Source: Actinomycetes bacterium (GTDB lineage: Bacteria > Bacillota > Sulfobacillia > Sulfobacillales > JAIMBI01). Taken from it: DNA of 64,000 nucleotides. Position 1 is the stretch's first letter. Every line of letters begins with the position of its first letter. Made by a program: the position numbers and the translations under genes. The stretch spans positions 1 through 64,000 of the forward strand of contig JAIMBI010000008.1 of assembly GCA_023565505.1 (NCBI GenBank). Reading direction: 5' to 3'. The notes under the pieces were generated by a model. That model made no database searches. It was not told where the DNA came from and saw nothing but the letters and a program-made list of their open reading frames with translations. This document shows, piece after piece, positions 42,209-50,831 of this stretch.

Positions 42209-43606
42209 CTACCCCTCCCGGAAGGGCCGCACCGCCCCTTCCCGCTCGAAGACGCGCCGTACGGCCAACAGAGCGGTGTACGTGGGCAGGACGTAGACCG
42301 GATCCGCCCCTTCGTCCTCGAGCGCGGCCAGCACGCCGCGTTCGGGACTGCCCTCGCAGACGGCGATGCGCTCCGGCGGACAGCCCGCATACTTGAGCCG
42401 CACGGCCATGTCGCGTGCCCGTAGCCCCGTGACCCACCACCGCTCGGCGCGCGCACGCGGCCAGAGCGTCTCCAGGTCGACGTCCCACAGCCAGCTGACG
42501 TCCCGGCCGTCCGCGTCGAGGTCGTTGATCGCCACGACCAGCGTCTTAGGGCGGGGGTCCGATGCCACGGCCGCGAGCACCTGGTTGAACCCCGTGGGGT
42601 TTTTCACCAGGGCCAGCCGGACCTCGCGCCCGCGAAACCGGATCCCCTCCATCCGGCCGAAGGCCACCGCCCGCGAGGCCAGGCCATCCCGCATCGTTTG
42701 GGCGTCCAGTCCCAGGACCCAACCGGCCGCCACGGCCGCCACGGCGTTGTAGAGGTTGTAGACCCCCGGCAGTCCGAACGGCAGGCGCCATTCGCCCGCC
42801 GGGGTGCGGATTCGAAGCCACCGTCCCGCCTCCTCGAACCCGACGAGGGCCACCTGCGGCGTCGGGCGGCGAGCCCCGCAGCCAGGGCAACGCCACAGGC
42901 CCAGGTGCGCATAGCGGCGCACCGTATACACGAGCTCCGTCCCGCACTGCGGGCAGAACCGGGCGTCCCCCGGGTCCTCGAGGGGCCCGCCCGATTCCAC
43001 GGGCGCCTCGAGCCCGTAGTACACGGCCTCGACGCCCTCGCCCAGCTGCGCCACATGGGGGTCATCGGCGTTGAGCACCGCCCGTCCGCCCGGTCCCAGG
43101 TACTCCAGGCCGGTCCCCACGTAGCGCACGGTGGTCGACAGCTCGCCGTAGCGGTCCAGCTGGTCACGGAAGAAGTTGGTCACCAGGACGACCCGGGGGC
43201 GAACGAGCGGGGCCGCCCGCGGCACCGTGGCCTCGTCGGTCTCGAGGACCGCCGTGTCGGGCGGCGCCCCGGGACGATAGGCTTCGAGGAGGGCGAAGGC
43301 GATGCCGGGCAGGAGGTTGGCCCCGCTCCGGTTGTGGGCCACCCGCCGGCCGGCGGTGCGGAGCATGCCCGCCACCAGGCCGGCCGTGGTGGTCTTGCCG
43401 TTGGTCCCGGTGACCAGCACGACACCACCCACGGTCTGCCGGGCCACGGCCGCCACCACGTCGGGCGCCAGCCACAAGGCGACGCGACCGGGCAGGGACG
43501 ATCCGCCGCGTCCCGCCAGTCGGCTCGCCCACGCCACGATCCGGGCGCCGACCCACGCCGCCCAAAGCCGCCAGCCGGCCGTGTGCTCTGCCTCCTTCCG
43601 CCTCAT
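42209..43606 (-). CDS. murT: MurT-like lipid II isoglutaminyl synthase subunit
   Basis: A 465-residue Mur-ligase-family protein. It has VLVTGTNGKTTTAGLVAGML for ATP binding, LVTNFFRDQLDRYGELSTT, a zinc-ribbon insertion (CPQCGTELVYT, then CPGCGARRPTP), and the C-terminal DUF1727 part (ALVKNPTGFNQVLAAV, ARDMAVRLKYAG). MurT works with the glutaminase GatD to amidate the D-Glu of lipid II. GatD is normally the next gene, but here selB follows. ATG at 43606 is assumed; the ribosome binding site is not clear. Confidence 0.88.
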   Translation of the reverse strand: MRRKEAEHTAGWRLWAAWVGARIVAWASRLAGRGGSSLPGRVALWLAPDVVAAVARQTVGGVVLVTGTNGKTTTAGLVAGMLRTAGRRVAHNRSGANLLPGIAFALLEAYRPGAPPDTAVLETDEATVPRAAPLVRPRVVLVTNFFRDQLDRYGELSTTVRYVGTGLEYLGPGGRAVLNADDPHVAQLGEGVEAVYYGLEAPVESGGPLEDPGDARFCPQCGTELVYTVRRYAHLGLWRCPGCGARRPTPQVALVGFEEAGRWLRIRTPAGEWRLPFGLPGVYNLYNAVAAVAAGWVLGLDAQTMRDGLASRAVAFGRMEGIRFRGREVRLALVKNPTGFNQVLAAVASDPRPKTLVVAINDLDADGRDVSWLWDVDLETLWPRARAERWWVTGLRARDMAVRLKYAGCPPERIAVCEGSPERGVLAALEDEGADPVYVLPTYTALLAVRRVFEREGAVRPFREG

Positions 43607-43667
43607 CCGCGGGCGCGAGCGGAAGCCTCCCGTCACACCGCGGATGCCTCCTCGGAAAGCCGCACGC

Positions 43668-44477
43668 TCAGGCGTCCAGCGCCTGTTGCGCCATACGCCG
43701 GTCGGTCCACACCGGCTGGCGCTTGGTCAGGAAGGCCGAGATGCCTTCCTTGGCGTCGGGCATGGCGCTGTTGGTCGCCATCACCTGGGACATGTAGGCC
43801 AACGCCTCGAACTCGTCCATCTCGAGCTGCCGGTAGAAGTGCTTCTTGCCCAGGGCGAGCGTCGCCTTGGCGTGCCGGGCCACCAAGCGGGCCAGTTCCA
43901 GCGTGGCCGTGCGGAGGTTTTCCGGCGGCACGACCCGGTTGACCAAGCCGAACCGGAGGGCGTCCTCGGCATCCATGAACTCGCCGGTGAACAGCATCTC
44001 CGCGGCCTTCTTGCGGCCCACGTTCCGGCTCAAGGCCACCGCCGGCGTGCTGCAGAAGAACCCAATCTTGATCCCCGGCGTCGCAAACTTGGCCACGCTC
44101 GATGCCACCGCCAGGTCCGCCGTGGCCACCAGCTGGCACCCCGCCGCCGTCGCGATCCCGTGCACTTCCGCCACCACGATCTGGGGCATCCGTCGGATCG
44201 TCTGCATCGTCGAAAAACACGTCTCGAAGAGCTCCAGAACGGCAGGCGCGTCGCCTTGGAGAATCTCCCGGAGGTCGTGTCCGGAACTGAACACCGTGCC
44301 CGCTCCGCGCAGGATGACCACGTTGAGCCGGTCCGCCCGCACGATCCCCTGGAGCGTCTCGTCCAGGGCCAGCAGCATCTCCCGGGACAGGGCGTTGCGC
44401 TTGTCGGGGTGGTTGAGCGTCACGATGCCGATCCGCTCGTCCTCGAAGGTCGGGTCATAAAGAACCAGTTCGGCCAT
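43668..44477 (-). CDS. enoyl-CoA hydratase/isomerase family protein (ECHDC3-like)
   Basis: A 269-residue crotonase-fold protein. It has IGIVTLNHPDKRNALSREML, the oxyanion-hole motif FSSGHDLREILQG, and EVHGIATAAGCQLVATADLA. The stretch that in true hydratases carries the catalytic Glu reads KFATPGIKIGFFCSTPAVAL, with Gly where Glu is usual. So hydratase activity is doubtful, and an isomerase, hydrolase or other role is possible. AGGAGG sits eight bases before ATG 44477, which rules out the earlier in-frame start. Confidence 0.85.
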   Translation of the reverse strand: MAELVLYDPTFEDERIGIVTLNHPDKRNALSREMLLALDETLQGIVRADRLNVVILRGAGTVFSSGHDLREILQGDAPAVLELFETCFSTMQTIRRMPQIVVAEVHGIATAAGCQLVATADLAVASSVAKFATPGIKIGFFCSTPAVALSRNVGRKKAAEMLFTGEFMDAEDALRFGLVNRVVPPENLRTATLELARLVARHAKATLALGKKHFYRQLEMDEFEALAYMSQVMATNSAMPDAKEGISAFLTKRQPVWTDRRMAQQALDA

Positions 44478-44749
44478 GTCTTCCGCCTCCTGCTCGCCAT
44501 CCGTGCCCGTCATGCGGTCGTTGCTGCGACCAGTGTATCCGATGGGCGGCCCGCGGCCTAGCTCCGCCCGCACGGAACACCTCCGGGCGCCGTCATGGCC
44601 ACCTCCGCCGGTCTCCGGCCGGGATCCCCGTCCTCACGGCGATTGTTGGGCTGAGGGGCGTCGCCATCCCCGCCCCGTCACGGCTTGGGCTTCCGTCTCT
44701 GGCCTGCCTGTCGTGATCCCACAGGTTCTAGCGCAGAGCCGCCGCGGTC

Positions 44750-44778
44750 TTGACCGTACACGCCGAGCCGGGTATACT
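44750..44778 (+). promoter_or_regulatory. promoter of tRNA-Pro
   Basis: TTGACC (44750-44755) and TATACT (44773-44778) are separated by exactly 17 bases, 13 bases before the tRNA. Confidence 0.75.
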
Positions 44779-44790
44779 GACAGCGGACGC

Positions 44791-44867
44791 CGGGGAGTGG
44801 CGCAGTTTGGTAGCGCGCCTGCTTCGGGAGCAGGAGGTCGCAGGTTCAAATCCTGTCTCTCCGACCA
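44791..44867 (+). tRNA. tRNA-Pro (anticodon CGG)
   Basis: A 77-base cloverleaf with encoded CCA. The acceptor stem CGGGGAG pairs with CTCTCCG, including the C1-G72 pair that marks tRNA-Pro in bacteria. The anticodon arm CCTGC-TTCGGGA-GCAGG gives anticodon CGG (codon CCG). The T arm has GGTTCAAATCC. Confidence 0.93.
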
Positions 44868-44878
44868 ATTGATGCCAA

Positions 44879-44904
44879 CGCCGCCTACTGGGCGGCGATT
44901 TTTA
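44879..44904 (+). terminator. terminator after tRNA-Pro
   Basis: CGCCGCC and GGCGGCG form a seven-pair stem around a four-base loop, followed by ATTTTTATT. It lies 12 bases after the tRNA. Confidence 0.85.
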
Positions 44905-45002
44905 TTGCCGCGGCGAGGCAGGCCCCATGCATCGGGCCGCACGGGACGGTGCACATTGACCTCCGAGAAGGGTTGCCATGCGCAAAGGGGGAGACGGCCA
45001 CC

Positions 45003-45179
45003 ATGGCTCGACGGCGTCGCACGCTCCTGGTGCCCGAGGCGGCGCGCGCACTGGCCCGACTTCGGCTAAGCGCCGCGGCGGCCAAACGGCCTGAGCCACC
45101 CCCCAAGTCAGCCGCGGATCGGTTTCGCGAGCTCGCGCGGGCCGTCGTGCTCCGCCACCACTACCTCAAGCAGGACTAA
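45003..45179 (+). CDS. short basic protein with a spore-protein-like N-terminus
   Basis: A 58-residue frame starting MARRRRTLLVPEAARALARL. The LLVPEAARALARLRL segment resembles the first helix of alpha/beta small acid-soluble spore proteins (pattern LLVPEA--ALD-LK-E-A). The later GG-MVKKM helix is missing; instead there is a Pro-rich turn and FRELARAVVLRHHYLKQ. GGGGGAG lies upstream of the ATG. It ends convergently with dapB, overlapping by four bases. A divergent spore-DNA-binding protein is possible but unproven. Confidence 0.4.
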   Translation: MARRRRTLLVPEAARALARLRLSAAAAKRPEPPPKSAADRFRELARAVVLRHHYLKQD

Positions 45180-45928
45180 GACTGCAGGATGTCGCCGAGG
45201 TCGTCCACCAGACGGCCACGCAAGCTGTGCATCTTGCGCACGGCGGCCAACACGCCGTCGGCGTACGCGCTGCGGTCGTGCACGTCGTGGCGGATGGACA
45301 GCACCTGACCCGCCGCACCGAAGATGACGGTCTGGTGAGCCACCAGCCCGGGCAACCGGATGGCGTGAACCGGGATGTCGTCCGGATCCCGGCGCCACGT
45401 GCGGGCCAGCAGCGTGGCCATGCGCAGCGCGGTACCCGAAGGGCGGTCCTTCTTCGTCGCGTGGTGCCCCTCCACCACCTCGACGGCGGTGAAGTAGCGG
45501 GCCGCCTGCTCCGCCAGGCGCTCGGCCACCCAGGCCCCCACCGAAAAGTTGGCGATGAGCGCCGCCCCGACCTGGTGCTCCGCCACCGCCCGGGCGAGCG
45601 CCTCGCGCTGCTCCGCCCGGAATCCCGTGGTGCCCACGACGATGGACCATCCCCGCGCCACCGCCTCCATCAGGCGGGGAAACGCCGACTCGGCCTCCGT
45701 GAAGTCGATGAGCACCTCCGGCGCGGCCGCCGCCGCCCGCGCCACCGAGTCGACGATGGTCACGTCGAGGTCCGGGTCGCCCCAGAGGGCCCCCAGGTGC
45801 TCGCCCGCGTGGCGGGCCCCGATAGCCGCCACCAACTCCATGTCCGGCGCCGCGACCACTGCTCGTCCCACTTCCCGGCCCGTTCGCCCGGTGGCACCCG
45901 CCAGCGCGACCCGGATCCGTTCCGCCAT
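45176..45928 (-). CDS. dapB: 4-hydroxy-tetrahydrodipicolinate reductase
   Basis: A 250-residue enzyme. The N-terminal nucleotide site is RVALAGATGRTGREVGRAVV, and the signature is VEVVEGHHATKKDRPSGTAL. It catalyses the NAD(P)H-dependent step to tetrahydrodipicolinate, which leads to lysine, peptidoglycan and dipicolinic acid for spores. It begins five bases after the acyl-CoA dehydrogenase stop. No other dap genes are adjacent. Confidence 0.94.
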   Translation of the reverse strand: MAERIRVALAGATGRTGREVGRAVVAAPDMELVAAIGARHAGEHLGALWGDPDLDVTIVDSVARAAAAAPEVLIDFTEAESAFPRLMEAVARGWSIVVGTTGFRAEQREALARAVAEHQVGAALIANFSVGAWVAERLAEQAARYFTAVEVVEGHHATKKDRPSGTALRMATLLARTWRRDPDDIPVHAIRLPGLVAHQTVIFGAAGQVLSIRHDVHDRSAYADGVLAAVRKMHSLRGRLVDDLGDILQS

Positions 45929-45933
45929 CTGCC

Positions 45934-47103
45934 TTAGCCCTCCAGCTGCCCCTCGGCCTCGGCCCGCACGACCTCGCCGGCCAGGATGAGCCGCATGATC
46001 TCCGAGGTGCCTTCATAAATCTCGGTTGCCTTCGCATCGCGGAGCAGGCGCTCCACGCCCGCCTCCCGGAGATAGCCGTAGCCCCCGTGGATCTGCACGG
46101 CCTGGAGGGCGTGTCGCACCGCCGCCTCGGACGCGAACAGTTTCGCCGCAGCCGCCAGGGGGCGCACGGAGCCTCCTTCGTCGCGCCGCCGCGCCGCCTC
46201 GTACGTCAACAGCCGGGCCGCGTGCAAGTCTCGGACCATGTCCGCCAGCTTGAACCGGATGGCCTCGAACCGTTCCAGGGGTTGGCCGAACTGGCGCCGC
46301 ACCCGGGCATAGCGCGCCGACCGCGCCAGAGCAGCCGCCAGCATGCCGCAGGCCTGCGCCGCGATGCCGATGCGCCCCCCGTCGAGCAGGTCCAGCGCGA
46401 TCCGGTAGCCCTCGCCCTCGGCGCCCAGTCGGTGCGTTTCGGGCACGAACACGTCGTCCAGATGGATTTCGCTGGTGCGCGACGCGTGAAGCCCCAACTT
46501 CCGCTCCGCCCGCCCGAAGGTCACCCCCGGGTTCGACTTGTCCACCACCCAGATGGTCATCCCGTCGCGCCCCGACGTCCCCTCCAGCCGACCGACGACC
46601 AGGTAGCGCTCTGCCTCGCCGGCACTGGTGATGAACGCCTTGTGCCCGCTGATCCGGTAGCCGCCGGGAACCCGGCGGCCCACCGTTCTCACCTCCGCCG
46701 CGTTCGAGCCGACCCCCGGTTCGGTGAGGGCGAACGCGCCGATCCACTCGCCGCGGATGAGCGCCGGCAGCCAGGTACGCCGCTGCCACTCGGTCCCATA
46801 GCGCCAGATCCCCTCGACGTGGAGGGTGTTGTGCACCTCGTAAATCACGGCGGTGGCCGGGCACACCTCCGCCAGCGCCTCCACCACGAGCGCCTGGGCC
46901 AGGCTGCTGGCCCCCGCCCCGCCGTACTCCGGCGGCACCGTCAGCCCGAAATACCCCTGTTCCGCCAGAAGCTTGAGGTTCTCGCGCGGAAACGCCCCCG
47001 TCTCATCATATGCGGCACTTCGCGGCGCGATTTCAGATTTTGCCAGACGACGGGCCGCGCCCCGGATCGTCCGCTCATCAGGGGTCAGGATGCTGTACTC
47101 CAT
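45934..47103 (-). CDS. acyl-CoA dehydrogenase
   Basis: A 389-residue flavoprotein: LKLLAEQGYFGLTVPPEYGG, FALTEPGVGSNAAEVRTVGR and HKAFITSAGEAERYLVVGR. The C-terminal part has QFGQPLERFEAIRFKLADM and the segment IHGGYGYLREAGVERLLRDA followed by KATEIYEGTSEI. The Glu in YEGTSEI is the likely catalytic base of short-/branched-chain types. Its position with meaB and a mutase subunit suggests isobutyryl- or propionyl-CoA-linked metabolism. Start ATG 47103 overlaps the meaB end by 26 bases. Confidence 0.9.
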   Translation of the reverse strand: MEYSILTPDERTIRGAARRLAKSEIAPRSAAYDETGAFPRENLKLLAEQGYFGLTVPPEYGGAGASSLAQALVVEALAEVCPATAVIYEVHNTLHVEGIWRYGTEWQRRTWLPALIRGEWIGAFALTEPGVGSNAAEVRTVGRRVPGGYRISGHKAFITSAGEAERYLVVGRLEGTSGRDGMTIWVVDKSNPGVTFGRAERKLGLHASRTSEIHLDDVFVPETHRLGAEGEGYRIALDLLDGGRIGIAAQACGMLAAALARSARYARVRRQFGQPLERFEAIRFKLADMVRDLHAARLLTYEAARRRDEGGSVRPLAAAAKLFASEAAVRHALQAVQIHGGYGYLREAGVERLLRDAKATEIYEGTSEIMRLILAGEVVRAEAEGQLEG

Positions 47104-48061
47104 CTCCGAACTGTCCCGCTGGAATGCCTCCGGCCCGCCGCAGCACCCACCGGGCCACCGTGGCGGCATCCTCCGTGCCTTCGATCACGGCGTCGATCTG
47201 CGCCCGCCACTCGGGCGACGCGACCATCCGGCGCAGGTAGCGGTCCAACGCATCGAGGGCCGCGTGGCGCACCAGGGCCTCGGCCTGGCGACGGCGTCGC
47301 TCCCCGAGCCGGCCGGACGCCGTCAGAAACCCGTGATGCCGCTCGATGGCCGCCAGCAGCGTGTCGACGCCCTGCCGGTCCTGGGCCACCGTCCGCACCA
47401 CCTCGGGCCGCCAGGGGGGCGGCTCGGCAACCAGGTTCAGCATCGCCTCGAGCTCCCGAACGGTCCGGTCGGCTCCCTCGCGATCCGCCTTGTTCACCAC
47501 GAAGATGTCCGCAATCTCCAGGATCCCGGCCTTGATGGCCTGGATGTCGTCGCCCAGACCGGGAGCCAGGACTACCAGCACCGTCTGGGCCAGCTCCATG
47601 ATCTCGATCTCGCTCTGACCGGCGCCCACCGTCTCGACGAAGATCCACTGGAAGCCGGCGGCGTCCAGCACCTCCAGCGTGCCCGCCGTGGCCCGCGACA
47701 GCCCACCCGTCTGACCCCGGCTTGCGAGACTGCGCATGAAGACACCCGCATCCATCGTGGCGTCCTGCATGCGGATGCGGTCGCCCAGGATCGCGCCCCC
47801 GGAGAAGGGACTCGAGGGGTCCACCGCGATGATGCCCACCGTCTCCCCGCGGGCCCTGACGGCGAGGGCCAGGGCGTCGACCAAGGTCGACTTCCCCACC
47901 CCGGGAGCCCCGGTGACACCGACCACCCGCGCACGGCCGGCGTGCGGAAACAACTCCCGCAGCAGCTCGGCCGCGGCGCCGCCGCCCCGGTCCACCACCG
48001 TGAGCGCCCGGGCGATGGCCCGCCGTTGCCCCGCCAGGACACCTTCCCCCAGCGGACTCAT
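47078..48061 (-). CDS. meaB: MeaB-type GTPase chaperone of B12-dependent acyl-CoA mutase
   Basis: A 327-residue G3E-family GTPase (ArgK/MeaB). Walker A is [20 protein letters not shown]. The switch region is [20 protein letters not shown] and [20 protein letters not shown]. Walker B lies in [20 protein letters not shown], and VVNKADREG completes the G site. It protects and reloads methylmalonyl-CoA mutase with adenosylcobalamin. It overlaps the B12-binding subunit gene by ATGA. Confidence 0.94.
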   Translation of the reverse strand: MSPLGEGVLAGQRRAIARALTVVDRGGGAAAELLRELFPHAGRARVVGVTGAPGVGKSTLVDALALAVRARGETVGIIAVDPSSPFSGGAILGDRIRMQDATMDAGVFMRSLASRGQTGGLSRATAGTLEVLDAAGFQWIFVETVGAGQSEIEIMELAQTVLVVLAPGLGDDIQAIKAGILEIADIFVVNKADREGADRTVRELEAMLNLVAEPPPWRPEVVRTVAQDRQGVDTLLAAIERHHGFLTASGRLGERRRRQAEALVRHAALDALDRYLRRMVASPEWRAQIDAVIEGTEDAATVARWVLRRAGGIPAGQFGDGVQHPDP

Positions 48062-48447
48062 GCCTCGGGGACCCTGTCGCGAATGAACTTGACGATGTCC
48101 CGGGTGTCCGTGCCGGGGCCGAACACCGCCGCCACGCCCGCCTCGAGCATCGCCGGCACGTCCTCCTCGGGGATGATGCCCCCCAGGAGGATGAGCACGT
48201 CGTCCTGCCCGTTCTTCCGGATGAGGTCGACGATCCGGGGCACCAGGGTACCGTGGGCCCCGGAGAGGATCGAGATGGCGACCACCTGCACGTCTTCCTG
48301 CAGCGCCGCCTCCGCGATCTGCTCCGGCGTCTGGTGCAGCCCGGTGTAAATCACCTCCATCCCGGCGTCGCGCAGCGCCCGCGCAATCACCTTGGCCCCC
48401 CGGTCATGGCCGTCCAGACCCGGTTTGGCCACCAATACCCTGATCAT
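48058..48447 (-). CDS. B12-binding small subunit of an acyl-CoA mutase
   Basis: A 129-residue cobalamin-binding domain: [20 protein letters not shown] with the lower-ligand His in DGHDRG, then [11 protein letters not shown] and a final [20 protein letters not shown]. It matches the separate small subunit of methylmalonyl-CoA, isobutyryl-CoA or 2-hydroxyisobutyryl-CoA mutases. The catalytic large subunit is not adjacent or elsewhere in the window. Confidence 0.92.
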   Translation of the reverse strand: MIRVLVAKPGLDGHDRGAKVIARALRDAGMEVIYTGLHQTPEQIAEAALQEDVQVVAISILSGAHGTLVPRIVDLIRKNGQDDVLILLGGIIPEEDVPAMLEAGVAAVFGPGTDTRDIVKFIRDRVPEA

Positions 48448-48484
48448 CCCGCCTCGCTCGCTCCCTCCAGCGGCACGGACCGCC

Positions 48485-48694
48485 TCAGGCCTTGATCCCG
48501 GTGCGGCCTACCGACGACGGGTCCGCCTCCTTGGCGTCCTCCTGGATATGGTACTCCTCCCGCAGGAGGTCCACCTCCTGCTGGATGCGCCGGCTACGCT
48601 CCAGCATGCGGTAGAGGAACCCGAACATGATCACGAACAACGCCGTATAACCGAAGAAGAGGAACCAAAGATCCTGACGCTCGAGCGGACTCAT
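48485..48694 (-). CDS. ccmD: CcmD-like small membrane protein
   Basis: A 69-residue protein with one membrane helix ([20 protein letters not shown]) and a charged coiled tail ([20 protein letters not shown]). This is the layout of CcmD, which helps the CcmABC complex load heme onto CcmE. It lies 43 bases beyond ccmC. CcmD proteins are poorly conserved, so the call rests on layout and position. Confidence 0.7.
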   Translation of the reverse strand: MSPLERQDLWFLFFGYTALFVIMFGFLYRMLERSRRIQQEVDLLREEYHIQEDAKEADPSSVGRTGIKA

Positions 48695-48737
48695 GCTGCA
48701 CGCCCCTTCTTCCTCAAAGACTCGCCCCGCCGCGCCG

Positions 48738-49436
48738 CTAAAGGGGTTCCAAGCCCCGGCGCAGCTGTTCGCGTACCGCCTCGAGACCCTGTTCCGCCTT
48801 CAACAGCCGCACGCGGACCGTCATCCAGGCCGCATAAAGGTAGAGGAACGCGGCCATGGACACGAACATGGCCACGACCATCCGGGGCGGCATGGCAATC
48901 CCCTGGCTCGTGATGACCACCGGATGGATGGAGTTCCACCAGCGGACGGACAGGTAGTCGATGGGCACCATGAAGAAGGCGACCACCGCCAGGACGGCCG
49001 AGTAGACGCCCCGGCGTTCCGGGTTGTCCGTCCAGTCCCGCAGGAGCAGGTAGCCGACGAACAACACCCACAGGATGACCGTCGTGGTCAACCGCGGGTC
49101 CCACGTCCACCAGACGCCCCAGGCCGCACGCCCCCAAAGAATCCCGCTCACGAGGATCATGGTCGTCAGCACGGTGCCCACTTCGGCCGACGCGGCCGCG
49201 ACGATGTCCCACCGCGGGGTCCGCGTCCGGAGATAGGCCAGACTGGCGACGAACGTCACCAGATAGGCCAGGCCGCCCGCCGTCGCAGCGCCCATGTGGA
49301 AGTAGAAGATCCGCTGGCTCGACAGCAACATGCGGTCGTCCGGCGTCCAGATGAAGTTGAGGTACAGAGCCAGCACCCACAAGGGCGCCATGAACCAGAT
49401 CCAGCGATCGCGCCCGGTGCGCCCCGCGCCCGCCAT
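48738..49436 (-). CDS. ccmC: cytochrome c maturation protein CcmC
   Basis: A 232-residue heme-handling membrane protein with six helices. RIFYFHMGAATAGGLAYLV carries the first axial His, WGVWWTWDPRLTTTVILWVL is the WWD heme-binding motif, and VRWWNSIHPVVITS carries the second His. It loads heme onto CcmE. ATG at 49436 follows GGGAGGT, and the ccmB stop is two bases upstream. Confidence 0.93.
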   Translation of the reverse strand: MAGAGRTGRDRWIWFMAPLWVLALYLNFIWTPDDRMLLSSQRIFYFHMGAATAGGLAYLVTFVASLAYLRTRTPRWDIVAAASAEVGTVLTTMILVSGILWGRAAWGVWWTWDPRLTTTVILWVLFVGYLLLRDWTDNPERRGVYSAVLAVVAFFMVPIDYLSVRWWNSIHPVVITSQGIAMPPRMVVAMFVSMAAFLYLYAAWMTVRVRLLKAEQGLEAVREQLRRGLEPL

Positions 49437-49438
49437 CG

Positions 49439-50107
49439 TCACACCTCCCAGACGTACTCGTAGAGGATGAGCGGCAATCCCAGGAACAACAGGTCGTAAG
49501 CCATCAGCGCATGTACCCAGGGCCACGGATTGCCCGGCCCGGCGTGAAGCACGGCGGCCGTCGCCTCGACGGCGAGGATCAGGACCGGAACCCCGAACGG
49601 CACCAGAAGAACCGGCAAGAGGACGTTGCCCGCCCGCGTGTTGGCGGCGATGGCGCCGAACAGGGTGCCGACCCCGACGAAGCCCAGCGCCCCGAGGGCG
49701 AGCAACAACCCCAAGAGGGGCCAGTCGTCCGGCCAGGGCTGGTTGAAGAGGGCGAAGAACACGGGGGTCATGATGGCCTCCATCCCCACCATGAACACGA
49801 ACCCGGTCGTCAATTTGGCCGCGAAGATGGCCAACCGGTCCCCCGGTGCCATCACCAGCCCCACCATCGCGTCGGACTGCACCTCGTGCTCGAAGCCGCG
49901 TCCTACGGCCAGCATGCCCGCAAACAGGAAGCTCAACCAAAGAATACCCGGAAAGACGGGTCCGACGCGGACGCGGTACGGGTCCACCGCAAAGGCGAAC
50001 AGGAACACCACCATGAGCGTGAAGGCCGCCATGGTGACCCAGGTGTCCTTGCTCCGCAGCTCGATGAGCAGGTCCTTGCGGACGATGGATCCGTACTTAC
50101 GAAGCAC
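49439..50107 (-). CDS. ccmB: heme exporter protein CcmB
   Basis: A 222-residue six-helix membrane subunit of the CcmAB transporter. It starts VLRKYGSIVRKDLLIELRSK, with RVGPVFPGILWLSFLFAGML and the C-terminal DLLFLGLPLILYEYVWEV. GTG at 50107 lies just inside the ccmA end, a normal overlap for this operon. Together with CcmA it powers release of holo-CcmE. Confidence 0.92.
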   Translation of the reverse strand: MLRKYGSIVRKDLLIELRSKDTWVTMAAFTLMVVFLFAFAVDPYRVRVGPVFPGILWLSFLFAGMLAVGRGFEHEVQSDAMVGLVMAPGDRLAIFAAKLTTGFVFMVGMEAIMTPVFFALFNQPWPDDWPLLGLLLALGALGFVGVGTLFGAIAANTRAGNVLLPVLLVPFGVPVLILAVEATAAVLHAGPGNPWPWVHALMAYDLLFLGLPLILYEYVWEV

Positions 50108-50831
50108 CGATCCCCCGCTCCGCAAACAGGCCCCGATAGCGGGCCTCAAGCTCCGACACCGGCCACTCGGCACGGCTCTTCCACGCGAGCAGGCGACCCT
50201 GCCACAGGATGCCGAACCGCGTCCCCAGGCGCTCCGCCTCCTCGAGATGATGCGTGATGACGAGCGCCCCTCCTCCTTCGGCGACCGCCTGCACCACCAG
50301 GTCGTCGAGCAGGCGCACCGCGTCCACGTCGAGTCCGGTGTACGGCTCGTCCAACAGCAACAGGCGCGGACGGGGCAGAAAGGTCCGGGCGATGGCCGCC
50401 CGCTGCTCCATCCCGCGCGAATACCGCCGCACCGGTTCGTGCTGGAACGGCCCCAGTCCCACTCGGCGGAGCATCTGCGCGGCGGCGTCCCGGGGAGCCG
50501 GCAGGCCGTACAGGCGCGCGTAGAACGTCAGGTTCTCCAGCCCGCTCAGCATCGGATACAACATGGATCGATGGCCCAGGTACCCGATGCGGGCGTCGGG
50601 CCCGTCGCTCGCCGCGCCGAACCGGCGGACGGTCCCTCCGCTCGGCTGCCAGACCCCCGCCAGGACGTTCAGCAGGGTGCTCTTGCCCGCGCCGTTGGGT
50701 CCCAGGACGACCCCCACTTCCCCCGCAGGCAGGTCGAACGTGACGTCGCGGAGCACCCACCGTCCCCCGAGCCGCCTGGACAGGTGCCGGACCTCGAGCA
50801 GCGGTGCGTCTAGCCGGCCCGAGCCGTCCAC
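50097..50831 (-). CDS. ccmA: heme ABC exporter ATP-binding protein CcmA
   Basis: A 244-residue ABC ATPase: Walker A GVVLGPNGAGKSTLLNVLAG, signature RRYSRGMEQRAAIARTFL, Walker B LLLLDEPYTGLD, and switch His in LVITHHLEEAERL. Order ccmA-ccmB-ccmC is as in System I operons. The GTG start overlaps the preceding gene by 22 bases; a later start is possible. Confidence 0.92.
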   Translation of the reverse strand: MDGSGRLDAPLLEVRHLSRRLGGRWVLRDVTFDLPAGEVGVVLGPNGAGKSTLLNVLAGVWQPSGGTVRRFGAASDGPDARIGYLGHRSMLYPMLSGLENLTFYARLYGLPAPRDAAAQMLRRVGLGPFQHEPVRRYSRGMEQRAAIARTFLPRPRLLLLDEPYTGLDVDAVRLLDDLVVQAVAEGGGALVITHHLEEAERLGTRFGILWQGRLLAWKSRAEWPVSELEARYRGLFAERGIGAS

